Shown: piece after piece, positions 26,482-35,375 of the stretch
How the letters are laid out: each line of letters begins with the position of its first letter
Position numbering within the stretch: the stretch's first letter is position 1
Assembly (NCBI RefSeq): GCF_000621845.1
Contig: NZ_JHXF01000017.1
Location: forward strand, 19,441-83,440
Source of the DNA: Ruminococcus flavefaciens MA2007
Lineage (GTDB): Bacteria > Bacillota > Clostridia > Oscillospirales > Ruminococcaceae
Length of the DNA stretch: 64,000 nt
Reading direction: 5' to 3'
Notes under the pieces: generated by a model
Told to the model about the DNA's origin: nothing
The model's input: the letters and a program-made list of their open reading frames with translations, nothing else
Databases searched by the model: none
Position numbers and translations under genes: made by a program

Positions 26482-27256
26482 TTTACTGGCAGAAGGCTAC
26501 AGACGTCTTTTCAAAGGCAAGAGATTCTATATCGTAATGGCGGTCATGGCGGCTATCCCAGCGCTGTTCGCCTTGCTTTACAGTGCTTCCAACAGCTTTA
26601 TGGAAGCGGCTTCAAGACAGGAAGGCGAGGCGGCTGAGATATTCGCAGATATGAGAAGCTACGCAGATGACCTGCTCTTCAGCCATACAGGCGTAATGGT
26701 GCTTCTTGTGGGAATCACCGCAGGTATGCTTATTGTTCAGGATTTCAGGAACAATACCATAAGAAACAAGATAATCGTCGGTCATTCAAGGACTGAAATA
26801 TACCTTGCAAATCTCATCGTTTCACTGACGGTCATGATGATATACGAGGCAGTATATCTTGTTGTTGCCCTCGCTTTCGGCGGACTTTTACTGGGCTTCA
26901 GGGATTTCCCGAACACGGATATAATAGTGAATATGCTCCTTGTACTGCCTATTGAAATGGCGATGACCTCGCTGATAGTGTTCCTCTGCACATCTATGAA
27001 GAACGTAGGCGGCTTCGTGCTCTCAATCAGTATGCATTACATCGTGTCAATGTTCTCGCTGGCACTTCTGCTTCTTCATAAGCACCCGAAGATAATGGAG
27101 ATAGTAAAGGAAGCCGTTCCGTCCTATCAGATGGACCTTATCGGCAATGGACCTATACCCGAGCACTGGCTGAGAATGATACTGTTTATGTTTGGCATCA
27201 CTTTGATATCAACAATAGGCGGAATACTTATCTTCAAGAAATCAGACCTTAAATAA
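26474..27256 (+). CDS. ABC-2 type permease
   Basis: The 260-residue protein has six predicted membrane segments: about 18-37, a loop, then roughly 75-97, 115-140, 155-175, 180-203 and 230-252. It is the membrane half of the exporter encoded with the upstream ATPase, whose stop codon it overlaps by 8 nt. The ATG at 26474 is preferred over a GTG 9 nt upstream because GGAGGT lies at the right distance. A terminator follows the stop. Confidence 0.85.
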   Translation: MCNLLAEGYRRLFKGKRFYIVMAVMAAIPALFALLYSASNSFMEAASRQEGEAAEIFADMRSYADDLLFSHTGVMVLLVGITAGMLIVQDFRNNTIRNKIIVGHSRTEIYLANLIVSLTVMMIYEAVYLVVALAFGGLLLGFRDFPNTDIIVNMLLVLPIEMAMTSLIVFLCTSMKNVGGFVLSISMHYIVSMFSLALLLLHKHPKIMEIVKEAVPSYQMDLIGNGPIPEHWLRMILFMFGITLISTIGGILIFKKSDLK

Positions 27257-27260
27257 GCTA

Positions 27261-27286
27261 AAAAAGCTCCCGAAAGGGAGCTTTTT
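27261..27286 (+). terminator. Terminator of the ABC transporter operon
   Basis: AAAAAGCTCCC-GAAA-GGGAGCTTTTT is a perfect hairpin with a GNRA loop. Confidence 0.95.
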
Positions 27287-27470
27287 GCTGTTCAGAAGCC
27301 CATGACCTGCGCCTGTCGTGAAAAGATTCGGGGGAGCGCACTCGTCGAGCCTGTGCCGCCTGCATCTTAGTTATGACCTATAATTATTACAAATAAGAAA
27401 AATTACACAGTGAAATTATTACAAAAAAAATACAAATTCACAGTATCGCAGATTATTCGCCTCCAAACAG

Positions 27471-27499
27471 TTGACAATTTCTGTTTTTCTTGATAAAAT
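27471..27499 (+). promoter_or_regulatory. Promoter of the PASTA pseudokinase gene
   Basis: TTGACA (27471-27476) and TAAAAT (27494-27499) are 17 nt apart. The preceding 27290-27360 is GC-rich unexplained sequence. Confidence 0.8.
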
Positions 27500-27550
27500 A
27501 GATATGATGCCTATTTTGTGCATTGACTACTTTTAGGAGGAGGAACTGCT

Positions 27551-29545
27551 TTGGGAGATAGTAAGTTTTGCAACAGATGCATGGCACAGTATGACCAGTC
27601 TATGCACGTTTGTCCGTCCTGCGGATACGTGGAGTCAGACGAACATAACCCCATGTATGTCCCACCAGGTACGATACTCCATAGCAAATACCTCTGCGGT
27701 GTTCTTCTGGAATACAACGGCGAGGGTGCGACCTATATCGGCGCTGATACAACTACAGGCAAAAAGGTGCTCATAAGAGAGTATATGCCTATAAACCTCT
27801 GCACCCGTGTCAAGAATAAGGCTATAATCAGCGTAAATTACAATAACCTTGCCAAGTACAAGGCTTTTATGGCTGAGTATACCGAGCTCAACAAGTCTCT
27901 TGCGAGACTCCGCAACAACTCGAATATACCGCCTGTTCTGGATATGTTCGCCGAGAACAACACCACATATACCATTTTTGAATACATCGAGGGCGTTAAG
28001 ATACTGGATTACCTCAAGGAAAATGCAGGCGAGCTAAGCTGGGAGCAGGTCTCAAAGATATTCCCGCCGCTGTTCACCACTATCGGCATTCTCCATAACG
28101 CAGGCATAATCCACCGCGCTATCAGCCCCGATACAGTCTACATCACCGACAAGGGCGAGCTGAAGCTCTTCGGCTTCTGCGTTTCCGCTGTAAGAACTGC
28201 AAATGCAGGTCTGGAATATGAGCTCTTCAAGGGCTATGCGGCTCCAGAGCAGTATTCCGCAAGCAGCAGCAGTCGTCAGGGTTCATGGACTGACGTTTAC
28301 GGAGTCTGCGCACTCCTCTACAGAGCTCTCACAGGCTGTATGCCTGTTGACTCTATGAGCCGTCAGAACCACGATGACCTCCACGAGCCTCATATGCTGG
28401 ATTCACGCATTCCGCGCCATGTTTCAAGAGTTATCATGGAGGGCATGAATCTCAACGGCAGAGACCGTATACAGACTATCACCGAGCTGGTTACAAAGCT
28501 CTTTGAGCAGCCTGCCGAGGACGAGGAAGAGCTTCTCGACAATACAAGCACTGTTCTTCTGGGCAGCGGTATAGGCAATACAGCCGCTTCTGCAATGCAC
28601 GAAGCTCCTCAGCAGCCTGTATATCAGCACGAAAATCCCCAGAACGTCATTCACGAGCGCAGCGCTCCCGTATACAAGAAGCCCCGCCGCGATGACAGCT
28701 ACAGCTACGAAAAGATAAATACCGTGGACAGGATAAAGGTACCGATAATCGTTGCTCTCCTGTTCCTCGCTATTATGATGATACTGGGCGTTATCTTCTA
28801 CAAGCTCATCGTTCCGCCCGAGCAGGAATCCACCGTATCCAGCAGCAGACGTTCATCGTCAGTTTCGGATAAGGTCGTTGACGACAACAAGGAGTCCACC
28901 AAGGAAAAGAACATCGTAATGCCGAATCTGGTAAAGCAGTTCTATTCGCTTACCAAGGACAAATACAAGGAAGACTTCGCTCTCGACGCCGACTATGAGT
29001 ATAACAACGATTACGACAACGACGTTATCTTTGAGCAGAGCGTAGAGCCGGGTGACAAGATAGCACAGGGCGACGTTGTAAAGGTCAAGGTCAGCAAGGG
29101 CAAGGAAACCGCTACTATCCCGGATTATCAGGGACTTACCATGGAGCAGTACAAGAACGCTCTCGATAAGGCAGGTATCCACGACCATAATTACCAGTTC
29201 GTAGAGTCAAAGGATTCCTACGGCAAGGCAAATTCGATCGTTGGCTTGCAGGTAGACGGCAAGACCGTTACACCTAACTCGACTTTCAACAACAAGAGCG
29301 GCAAGAAGCTCACCGTATTCTATGTTTCTGCAAATACAGTTACTGCTGCGCAGACAACAACAGCTGCTTCTACTACAGCAGCACCTACAACAACTGTTGC
29401 AGTAACAACTCAGGCACCTGTTCCGACTACGGAAGCACCTACAACACCGCCTGAGCCGATAACAAATCCGCCAGAGCCTGTAACCAACCCACCCGAGCCG
29501 GTTGAGCAGCCTGCTGAACAGCCAGCCGAAGGCGGCGGAGCATAA
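27551..29545 (+). CDS. Membrane PASTA protein with zinc ribbon and degenerate kinase domain
   Basis: Start is TTG at 27551, after AGGAGGAGGAA. The 664-residue product has an N-terminal zinc ribbon (Cys7, Cys10, Cys21, Cys24), a Ser/Thr kinase-like domain (about 45-315), a membrane helix (about 395-422), two PASTA-like repeats (about 455-600) and a Thr/Pro-rich tail. Three catalytic residues are altered: the VAIK lysine is Arg76 (VLIREY), the HRD aspartate is Ala190 (HRAISPDT), and DFG reads FGF at 207-209. It is therefore predicted to be a pseudokinase that may still sense cell-wall fragments through PASTA. No phosphatase gene is adjacent, unlike classical PrkC/PknB loci. Confidence 0.85.
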   Translation: MGDSKFCNRCMAQYDQSMHVCPSCGYVESDEHNPMYVPPGTILHSKYLCGVLLEYNGEGATYIGADTTTGKKVLIREYMPINLCTRVKNKAIISVNYNNLAKYKAFMAEYTELNKSLARLRNNSNIPPVLDMFAENNTTYTIFEYIEGVKILDYLKENAGELSWEQVSKIFPPLFTTIGILHNAGIIHRAISPDTVYITDKGELKLFGFCVSAVRTANAGLEYELFKGYAAPEQYSASSSSRQGSWTDVYGVCALLYRALTGCMPVDSMSRQNHDDLHEPHMLDSRIPRHVSRVIMEGMNLNGRDRIQTITELVTKLFEQPAEDEEELLDNTSTVLLGSGIGNTAASAMHEAPQQPVYQHENPQNVIHERSAPVYKKPRRDDSYSYEKINTVDRIKVPIIVALLFLAIMMILGVIFYKLIVPPEQESTVSSSRRSSSVSDKVVDDNKESTKEKNIVMPNLVKQFYSLTKDKYKEDFALDADYEYNNDYDNDVIFEQSVEPGDKIAQGDVVKVKVSKGKETATIPDYQGLTMEQYKNALDKAGIHDHNYQFVESKDSYGKANSIVGLQVDGKTVTPNSTFNNKSGKKLTVFYVSANTVTAAQTTTAASTTAAPTTTVAVTTQAPVPTTEAPTTPPEPITNPPEPVTNPPEPVEQPAEQPAEGGGA

Positions 29546-29602
29546 TGAAACAAAGCCCGAAAGCATAACCATGATACTCATATAGAAGTTTTATAATTAT
29601 TA

Positions 29603-29639
29603 TTGAGAGAACCCCTTTTGAAAAAGGGGTTTCTCTCAA
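29603..29639. repeat. Long hairpin in the pseudokinase 3' region
   Basis: TTGAGAGAACCCCTTTT pairs with AAAAGGGGTTTCTCTCAA, one bulge. No T-run follows. It is the first of several stems in the gene-free stretch 29546-29998. Confidence 0.6.
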
Positions 29640-29673
29640 ACTCTCTCCCTAAAACTTTCGTTTTGTTTTTTCA

Positions 29674-29732
29674 CAGATAGGGCGCACCTGCATTTTTGCA
29701 GGTCTTTTTTTATTTAAGAAGCGCCCTATCTG
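29674..29732 (+). terminator. Nested hairpin terminator
   Basis: The inner stem ACCTGCA-TTTT-TGCAGGT is followed by CTTTTTTTATTT. An outer 12-bp perfect stem, CAGATAGGGCGC with GCGCCCTATCTG, encloses it. Confidence 0.75.
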
Positions 29733-29772
29733 CGAAAAAACCAGATAAAAGTCTTTGGAAAGGGGGATGGGG

Positions 29773-29818
29773 GTGACTCCCCGCAGTGCGGGGAGATGTC
29801 ACGCAGTGACAGAGGGGC
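29773..29818 (+). repeat. Double-hairpin dispersed element
   Basis: CTCCCCGCAGTGCGGGGAG is followed by TGTCACGCAGTGACA and AGAGGGG. It has the same layout as the element at 11436-11491, in the other orientation. A single GGGCGGATATTATCCGCCC palindrome lies nearby at about 29924-29943. Confidence 0.6.
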
Positions 29819-29962
29819 GCGCCTCCGTCAGAGGAACCTTTCCTCAGAAAGGTTTCCCCCATAATTAACTGTAAGCTTCTATATAAGTGTTGCGGTTACG
29901 CTTTCGGACTTTTTATTATGGTAGGGCGGATATTATCCGCCCGAAATTATGCATCATGTATT

Positions 29963-29994
29963 AAAAAAGCCACAGTACAATGTACTGTGGCTTT
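29963..29994 (-). terminator. Terminator of the minus-strand pro operon
   Basis: AAAGCCACAGTAC pairs with GTACTGTGGCTTT. On the minus strand it is followed by TTTTTT, 5 nt after the stop of the coiled-coil protein gene. Confidence 0.9.
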
Positions 29995-29998
29995 GATA

Positions 29999-32314
29999 TT
30001 ACAGATTACCGCTGTTTACTGAGAGTATCTTCATTGAGCTGTACTGGAACGTACCGTCGTCTTTTTCGATAAGCTTGTACTCAGCCTGCTTTGCAACGGT
30101 CTTTTCCATCCACTGTGGGAGCTCCGCGATATAGTCGACATTGAGAGTATACTCATTGCCGTTCTTGGTGATAGACTTTATCTCGGGAGCGTAGGTATGT
30201 GTGATAGTCTTGACCTTGACGTTGTATGCGCCGTCGGAGTAGTAGAATCTGGACTCCACAGGACCAACGGTAGCGTGTTCAAAAGCAGGGATATTCTCGC
30301 CGAAGAGCTCTACTGCGTACTTTTCAACGTCAACATCGGGTATGCTGACTGTATCAAGGGTGAGCTCGTACTTCGATACCTTGCTGTCGTCCATGATTAT
30401 AGACCAAATAGTAGCGGTTATGACCTGCTCGGAGGTGAGCTGTGACGGATCGCTGAACGGCTCTATATCCATGATAGCGGCAGGGTATATCATCTGTGTG
30501 AAGCTGTCCTTCTTTACCTCACCCGATGTGAAGCTCTTTGCAAATCCGATACCCTTTGCGATAGTAGCGATGATACCTATCACAGCAAAGACTGTGAGCA
30601 CCACGCCAAGCACGGTATACAGGCGCTTCTTCTTTGGAGTGTCTGTGACTGTATCTGCTTCTGAGCTCTCAACGTGCTCGCTTCTCTGAGCGATGAGCTC
30701 GGCAGGATCCTCGTCGAGTATCTTCTTGAATGTGGAGGGCTCTTTTTCTGCCTTTTCAGCAGGAGCCTCAGCCTTTTCGGGTTCTGCGGCAGTTTCCTCG
30801 GCAGTCTCCTCTATCTCGAACAAGCCCTCGGTGCTGGTAGCTTCGTTGATAGCCTCCTCGTATTCGTCAACAGCAGGAGCCGATTCCTCGGGAACAGCTT
30901 CTTCTGCGGCTTCGGGAGCTACAGCGCCCATCTGGGAGCGTCTCATGTCTATGACCTGTCTCTGCTTGTCGGGAGAAAGGGCGTCAAAGCGCTCCTTGAG
31001 GTCGGGAGTGAGACCGTTAATGATGTCCTCGTCTGTGAGAACCAGTGGTTCAGCGGACTTTGGAGTATTTATATCGGCAATAGCTTCGGCAGCGTCCTCG
31101 CGGATATTGTCCAGCATACTGCCTACGGGATCGCTGTAATTATCGGGAGCAGCGTCCTCGGGGTGATTTATAGCTGCAATAGCGGCGTCAATGAGGTCTG
31201 TAGCGGAAACTGCGCTGTCATCGCTCTCGAAAAGTCCCTCCTCGGGAGCAGTTTCAGCTTCGGTCTCGGGCTTTTCATCGTCCTTGCCCTTATTTTTGAG
31301 CTTTTTGAAGAAACCGCCTATCTTGCTGGTCTTTTCAGCTTCGGGAGCAGCTTCTTCTGCTGTCTCGGCAGGAGCTTCTGCTGCTTCACCGAGAGCTTCT
31401 ATTGCGGAATCCACTTCATTTTCGGCAGCGGAGGAATTAACGATTATCTCCTCTGCAAGAGAAACGGGAGCGCTTTTTTCTGCTTCTTCTGCAAGACGGC
31501 GCATTTCCTCAGCCTGACGCTGTTTTTCAGCTTCTTCTGCAAGTCTGCGCTGCTCTGCTTCTTCTGCGAGACGAGCCTGCATTGCCATTTCCTCAGCCTT
31601 GCGCTGCTTTTCAGCCTCTATCTGAGCGATACGGCGCTGTCTTTCGGCTTCTTCCTCAAGTCGTGCCTGCTCGGCAGCCTCTGCGAGTCTGCGCTGGCGC
31701 TCGGCTTCTTCAGCCTCGCGTGCCAGACGGCGCTGCTCTGCTTCTTCTGCAAGGCGCTGTCTCTCTGCGGCAGCCTCGGCAGCTCTGCGGGCTCTTTCAG
31801 CGGCTCTCTGCTCCTCGGCAGCGTTCTCGGCAGCAAGTCTTGCCTGTCTTTCGCGTTCCTGTTCCTCGCGGCGGAGCGCTTCGTAGTCGGGCAGTTCGCC
31901 TGTTATAACTATTTTCTTTTTCTTGACGGGCTTTGGCAGCTCCTCGTTCATGGGAACTGTGTCGAACACCCTTGTTGCCTCGGCAGAAGCCTCGGTATGC
32001 ATCACCTCGTCGATGATGTTGGGGACCTCCTCGGGCTCTGCTTCGGAAACAGGCTCGGGGACAGGTATATCCTGTGACGGCGGAGCAAATTCCCATACAG
32101 CAGGTGGGGTGTCATCGTGGACAACAGGCTGTTCCTCTATATGGTGCTTTTCCTCCTCGAGAGCGTGGAGCAGGTCATCGACGGACATATCGTCGAATTT
32201 GCTTTTTCTTGCAGCTCTCGGAGTATTATGGCTTCTTGCAGGAGTGCTTCCGCTGCTTCCGCCGCCGTCCATAAGGCTGTTGAGCATATCGTCAAGATCT
32301 TTTCTAATAGCCAT
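29999..32314 (-). CDS. Large coiled-coil single-pass membrane protein
   Basis: The 771-residue protein is not one I recognise. The first 150 residues are acidic and low in complexity. Residues about 150-300 form an Ala/Glu/Arg-rich charged helix (repeats of the type RRLAEEAEQ). Acidic Ala/Glu-rich segments continue to about 570. A membrane helix follows a KKKRLYTVLGVVLTVFAV stretch (near 585-610). The last 150 residues would be outside, with regular beta-like sequence. The ATG at 32314 is chosen over a TTG 12 nt upstream because GGAGGT lies just before it. It is the last gene of the pro operon, 33 nt after proA. Confidence 0.75.
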   Translation of the reverse strand: MAIRKDLDDMLNSLMDGGGSSGSTPARSHNTPRAARKSKFDDMSVDDLLHALEEEKHHIEEQPVVHDDTPPAVWEFAPPSQDIPVPEPVSEAEPEEVPNIIDEVMHTEASAEATRVFDTVPMNEELPKPVKKKKIVITGELPDYEALRREEQERERQARLAAENAAEEQRAAERARRAAEAAAERQRLAEEAEQRRLAREAEEAERQRRLAEAAEQARLEEEAERQRRIAQIEAEKQRKAEEMAMQARLAEEAEQRRLAEEAEKQRQAEEMRRLAEEAEKSAPVSLAEEIIVNSSAAENEVDSAIEALGEAAEAPAETAEEAAPEAEKTSKIGGFFKKLKNKGKDDEKPETEAETAPEEGLFESDDSAVSATDLIDAAIAAINHPEDAAPDNYSDPVGSMLDNIREDAAEAIADINTPKSAEPLVLTDEDIINGLTPDLKERFDALSPDKQRQVIDMRRSQMGAVAPEAAEEAVPEESAPAVDEYEEAINEATSTEGLFEIEETAEETAAEPEKAEAPAEKAEKEPSTFKKILDEDPAELIAQRSEHVESSEADTVTDTPKKKRLYTVLGVVLTVFAVIGIIATIAKGIGFAKSFTSGEVKKDSFTQMIYPAAIMDIEPFSDPSQLTSEQVITATIWSIIMDDSKVSKYELTLDTVSIPDVDVEKYAVELFGENIPAFEHATVGPVESRFYYSDGAYNVKVKTITHTYAPEIKSITKNGNEYTLNVDYIAELPQWMEKTVAKQAEYKLIEKDDGTFQYSSMKILSVNSGNL

Positions 32315-32347
32315 TTCGACCTCCAAAAATCAAATAAAATGCTGTAT

Positions 32348-33595
32348 TTATCTTATCTGACCGTTACCGTTTATCAGATATTTTACTGTAGTAAGTTCTG
32401 TAAGCCCCATAGGACCTCTTGCGTGGAGCTTCTGTGTAGAAATGCCTATTTCTGCTCCGAAGCCGAATTCACCGCCGTCGGTAAAGCGTGTAGAAGCGTT
32501 GACGTAAACTGCCGCAGCGTCTACCTGCTTCTGGAATTTCTGAGCGCTTTCCAGTGAGCTTGTAACTATGCACTCGGAATGACGGGTGCTGTATTTTCTT
32601 ATATGAGCGATAGCCTCGTCGATATCGTCAACGACCTTTATTGCGATGATGAAATCGTTGAACTCTGTAGCGTACTCGGTCTCTGTAGCCTTTTCAACGG
32701 AATCGCCGAGGATAGCGATAGTTCTGTCACAGCCGTAGATCTTCACATCGTGCTTCTTGAAGCGCTCTGCTATCATGGGCAGGAACTTGTCCGCGATATC
32801 CTTGTGAACGAGAAGGCTCTCGATAGCGTTGCATACGGAAGGACGCTGAGTCTTGGCGTTGTCTGTTATCTCCACAGCCATATCAAGGTCTGCGGAGGCG
32901 TCAACGTAAACGTGACAGTTGCCTGCGCCTGTCTCGATAACAGGTACGGTAGCGTTCTTGACTACAGCCTGTATGAGGTTCGCACTTCCTCTTGGGATAA
33001 TAACGTCAACATAGCCGTTGAGACGCATGAGCTCTGTGGTAGTCTCGCGGTCTGTCTTTTCTATGACCTGTATCATATCAGCAGGGAGCCCTGCCTCCTC
33101 GATAGCCTTGCGCATGATGTTTCCGAGACAGATATTGGAGTTTATAGCCTCCTTGCCGCCCTTTAATATGACAACGTTGCCTGCCTTCAGGCAGAGAGCA
33201 GCAGCGTCAACTGTAACATTCGGGCGTGACTCGAAGATGATACCGATAACTCCGAGAGGTACTCTTGTCTTGATTATCTGCAAGCCGTTGGGACGGTTTC
33301 CGCCGCCGATGATCTCGCCGATAGGATCAGCAAGAGCGATAAGCTCGTCAACGCCCTTGGCAATGCCCTCGATACGCTTTTCGTCAAGCTTGAGTCTGTC
33401 CTGCTTGGCTTCGGTCATGCCGTTAGCCTTTGCGTTGGCGATATCCTTGGCATTCTCGGCTATGATAAGCTCCTTGTTTGCAAGGAGAGCCTTTGATATA
33501 GCTGCGAGAGCGTTATTTTTAAGCGAAGTTGAAGCGCTTGCCGCAGCTGCCTCGGCAGCCTTGGCTCTTTTGCCCAGTTCCTCTGTATAACTCAT
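32348..33595 (-). CDS. proA: Glutamate-5-semialdehyde dehydrogenase
   Basis: The 415-residue enzyme reduces gamma-glutamyl phosphate with NADPH, the second step of proline synthesis. Family motifs are GVIGIIFESRPNVTVDAAALCLKAGN, VILKGGKEAINSN, the catalytic-cysteine region QRPSVCNAIESLLVHK and EFGFGAEIGISTQKLHARGPMGL. AGAGGTG lies just before the ATG. proB ends 17 nt upstream of its start. Confidence 0.97.
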   Translation of the reverse strand: MSYTEELGKRAKAAEAAAASASTSLKNNALAAISKALLANKELIIAENAKDIANAKANGMTEAKQDRLKLDEKRIEGIAKGVDELIALADPIGEIIGGGNRPNGLQIIKTRVPLGVIGIIFESRPNVTVDAAALCLKAGNVVILKGGKEAINSNICLGNIMRKAIEEAGLPADMIQVIEKTDRETTTELMRLNGYVDVIIPRGSANLIQAVVKNATVPVIETGAGNCHVYVDASADLDMAVEITDNAKTQRPSVCNAIESLLVHKDIADKFLPMIAERFKKHDVKIYGCDRTIAILGDSVEKATETEYATEFNDFIIAIKVVDDIDEAIAHIRKYSTRHSECIVTSSLESAQKFQKQVDAAAVYVNASTRFTDGGEFGFGAEIGISTQKLHARGPMGLTELTTVKYLINGNGQIR

Positions 33596-33612
33596 ATTTA
33601 CACCTCTGTTAC

Positions 33613-34407
33613 TTAGTATTGCGACTTGAAAAGAGTACCTATCTCTTTGTCCTCAAAGAGGTCGTAGAGCTTTTCGGGATCTCTTCCGTTCATTATTATC
33701 ATGTCGATGCCTGCATTTGTAGCTATCTTAGCGGCGTTTATCTTGGTGGACATACCGCCTGTACCAAGACTTGTACCTGCGCCGCCTGCCATAGCCTCTA
33801 TCTCGGGAGTTATCTTCTCAACGAGAGGTATTGGCTTTGCGTCGGGATTTTCACGGGGATCGCCGTCGTAGAGAGCGTCGATGTCGGAGAGTATCAGAAG
33901 CAGGTCAGCTCCCGAAAGCTCTGCGACCAGAGCGGAAAGGGAGTCGTTCTCGCCGATCTCGAGCTCCAGCTCATCTATAGCAATGGTATCGTTTTCGTTG
34001 ACTATGGGGATAACGTCCATGCCTACCAGCGATTCTACAGTAGTGCGGAAGTTCTCGCAGTGGCTTGGATTGTTGATTATCGCCTTTGTGAGCAGTATCT
34101 GCGCCACGGTAACGCTGTATTTAGCGAACATATCGTCGTAAACGTGCATGAGCTCGCACTGACCGATAGCGGCTACAGCCTGCTTGGTCTTGGTATCCTT
34201 TGGCTTTTCGGGAAGTCCCAGCTTTCCCGCGCCCAGACCTACAGCTCCCGAGGATACCATGATTATCTCACGTCCGGAGTTGTGGAGGTCGGAAATAACG
34301 CGGACCAGATTGGTCATGCGGCGTATATTGAGCTTGCCCGTCTTGTGGGCGAGGGTAGATGTGCCCAGCTTTATGACGATACGCTGTTTTTCGGATATAT
34401 TTCTCAT
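33613..34407 (-). CDS. proB: Glutamate 5-kinase
   Basis: The 264-residue enzyme phosphorylates glutamate in the first step of proline synthesis. It shows the amino-acid-kinase motifs VIKLGTSTLAHKTG, VSSGAVGLGAGKL, IPIVNENDTIA, LSDIDALYDGDPR and GTGGMSTKINAAKIA. It lacks the C-terminal PUA domain of long ProB forms, so it is the short form. MRNISEKQRI at 34407 is taken as start; a 17-residue upstream extension would overlap the previous gene by 37 nt. No proC is present in the window. Confidence 0.95.
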   Translation of the reverse strand: MRNISEKQRIVIKLGTSTLAHKTGKLNIRRMTNLVRVISDLHNSGREIIMVSSGAVGLGAGKLGLPEKPKDTKTKQAVAAIGQCELMHVYDDMFAKYSVTVAQILLTKAIINNPSHCENFRTTVESLVGMDVIPIVNENDTIAIDELELEIGENDSLSALVAELSGADLLLILSDIDALYDGDPRENPDAKPIPLVEKITPEIEAMAGGAGTSLGTGGMSTKINAAKIATNAGIDMIIMNGRDPEKLYDLFEDKEIGTLFKSQY

Positions 34408-34421
34408 AGTTCTGACTTCTT

Positions 34422-35372
34422 TCAGTTGACTTTGTTTTTCGGTGAGCCGTTCTGCCAAGCCCTGATGTTATCGCATACGATATCCACAAGGCGCTGTCTT
34501 GTCTCCAGCGGAGCCCATGCGGTATGGGGAGTGATAACGCAGTTCTTAGCGCCCTTTAACGGCGTATCGGGAGACATCGGCTCCTTTACCAGCACGTCAA
34601 GGTATGCGGCGGCTATCTTTCCGCTGTTGAGAGCTTCTGCAAGGTCTGCCTCGTTCACTACTCCGCCGCGTGAGGTATTCACCAGCATAGCAGAGGGCTT
34701 CATGTGTGAGAGGAGCTCCTTGTTGATGATGCCTGCGGTCTTGTCCGTGAGAGGACAGTGGAATGTAAGAACATCAGCCTTTTCTGCGGCTGTGAAAAGG
34801 TCAGTGACCTCGTATGGGCAGTCCTTTGGCTGAGTTCTTGTGCTTATGACGATATTCATGCCGAAAGCCGAGCCTATCTCGGCTACTTTTCTGCCGATAG
34901 AGCCGAAGCCCACTATGGAGAGATTCTTGCCTGCAAGCTCCGAGGTGGGGACAGGGAAGTAAGAGAAAGCAGGAGAGCGCTCCCACTCGCCGTTTTTTAC
35001 GGCAGTATCATAGTCTCTTACGCGGCTGAAGCGGTCAAGTATGTATGCGAAGGTCTGCTGAGCTACGGCGTTTGTGGAATACTGACCTGCATTGCAGACA
35101 GCTATGCCCTTCTTTGCGGCATAGTCTATATCCACGTTATTGAAGCCTGTAGCGAAAAGACCTACATATTTTATGTTTGGGCAGGCGTCCATTACTTCCT
35201 TGGTGATGAGCACCTTGTTGCAGAGGACTATGTCTGCGTCGCCGATATTAGCGGCAGTCTCCTCGGGCTTGGTGAGGGGGATTATCTTCACGTCGCCCAG
35301 TTCTTCAAGCTGAGTGGTGGGGATATCGCCGCTGATATTTACGGTATACCAGTCGAGAACAGCTATTTTCAC
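34422..35372 (-). CDS. D-2-hydroxyacid dehydrogenase (glycerate dehydrogenase-like)
   Basis: This 316-residue NAD-dependent dehydrogenase has the Rossmann motif VGFGSIGRKVAEIG, the catalytic arginine in NTSRGGVVNE, a glutamate further on, and the catalytic histidine in ITPHTAWAPLETRQRL. It resembles hydroxypyruvate/glycerate reductases; the exact substrate is uncertain. It starts 3 nt after the stop of the small membrane protein and is followed 14 nt later by proB. No ACT domain is present, arguing against a classical SerA. Confidence 0.88.
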   Translation of the reverse strand: MKIAVLDWYTVNISGDIPTTQLEELGDVKIIPLTKPEETAANIGDADIVLCNKVLITKEVMDACPNIKYVGLFATGFNNVDIDYAAKKGIAVCNAGQYSTNAVAQQTFAYILDRFSRVRDYDTAVKNGEWERSPAFSYFPVPTSELAGKNLSIVGFGSIGRKVAEIGSAFGMNIVISTRTQPKDCPYEVTDLFTAAEKADVLTFHCPLTDKTAGIINKELLSHMKPSAMLVNTSRGGVVNEADLAEALNSGKIAAAYLDVLVKEPMSPDTPLKGAKNCVITPHTAWAPLETRQRLVDIVCDNIRAWQNGSPKNKVN

Positions 35373-35375
35373 GGC

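Noticed and set aside
27300..27365. GC-rich segment as a small RNA gene
   Set aside because: It stands out from AT-rich surroundings but no known RNA fold or promoter was recognised; left unannotated.
30674..32077. 467-codon plus-strand frame opposite the coiled-coil gene
   Set aside because: It is the antisense shadow of the Ala/Glu-rich repeats; Leu/Cys/Ser/Gly-rich composition and no ribosome site.
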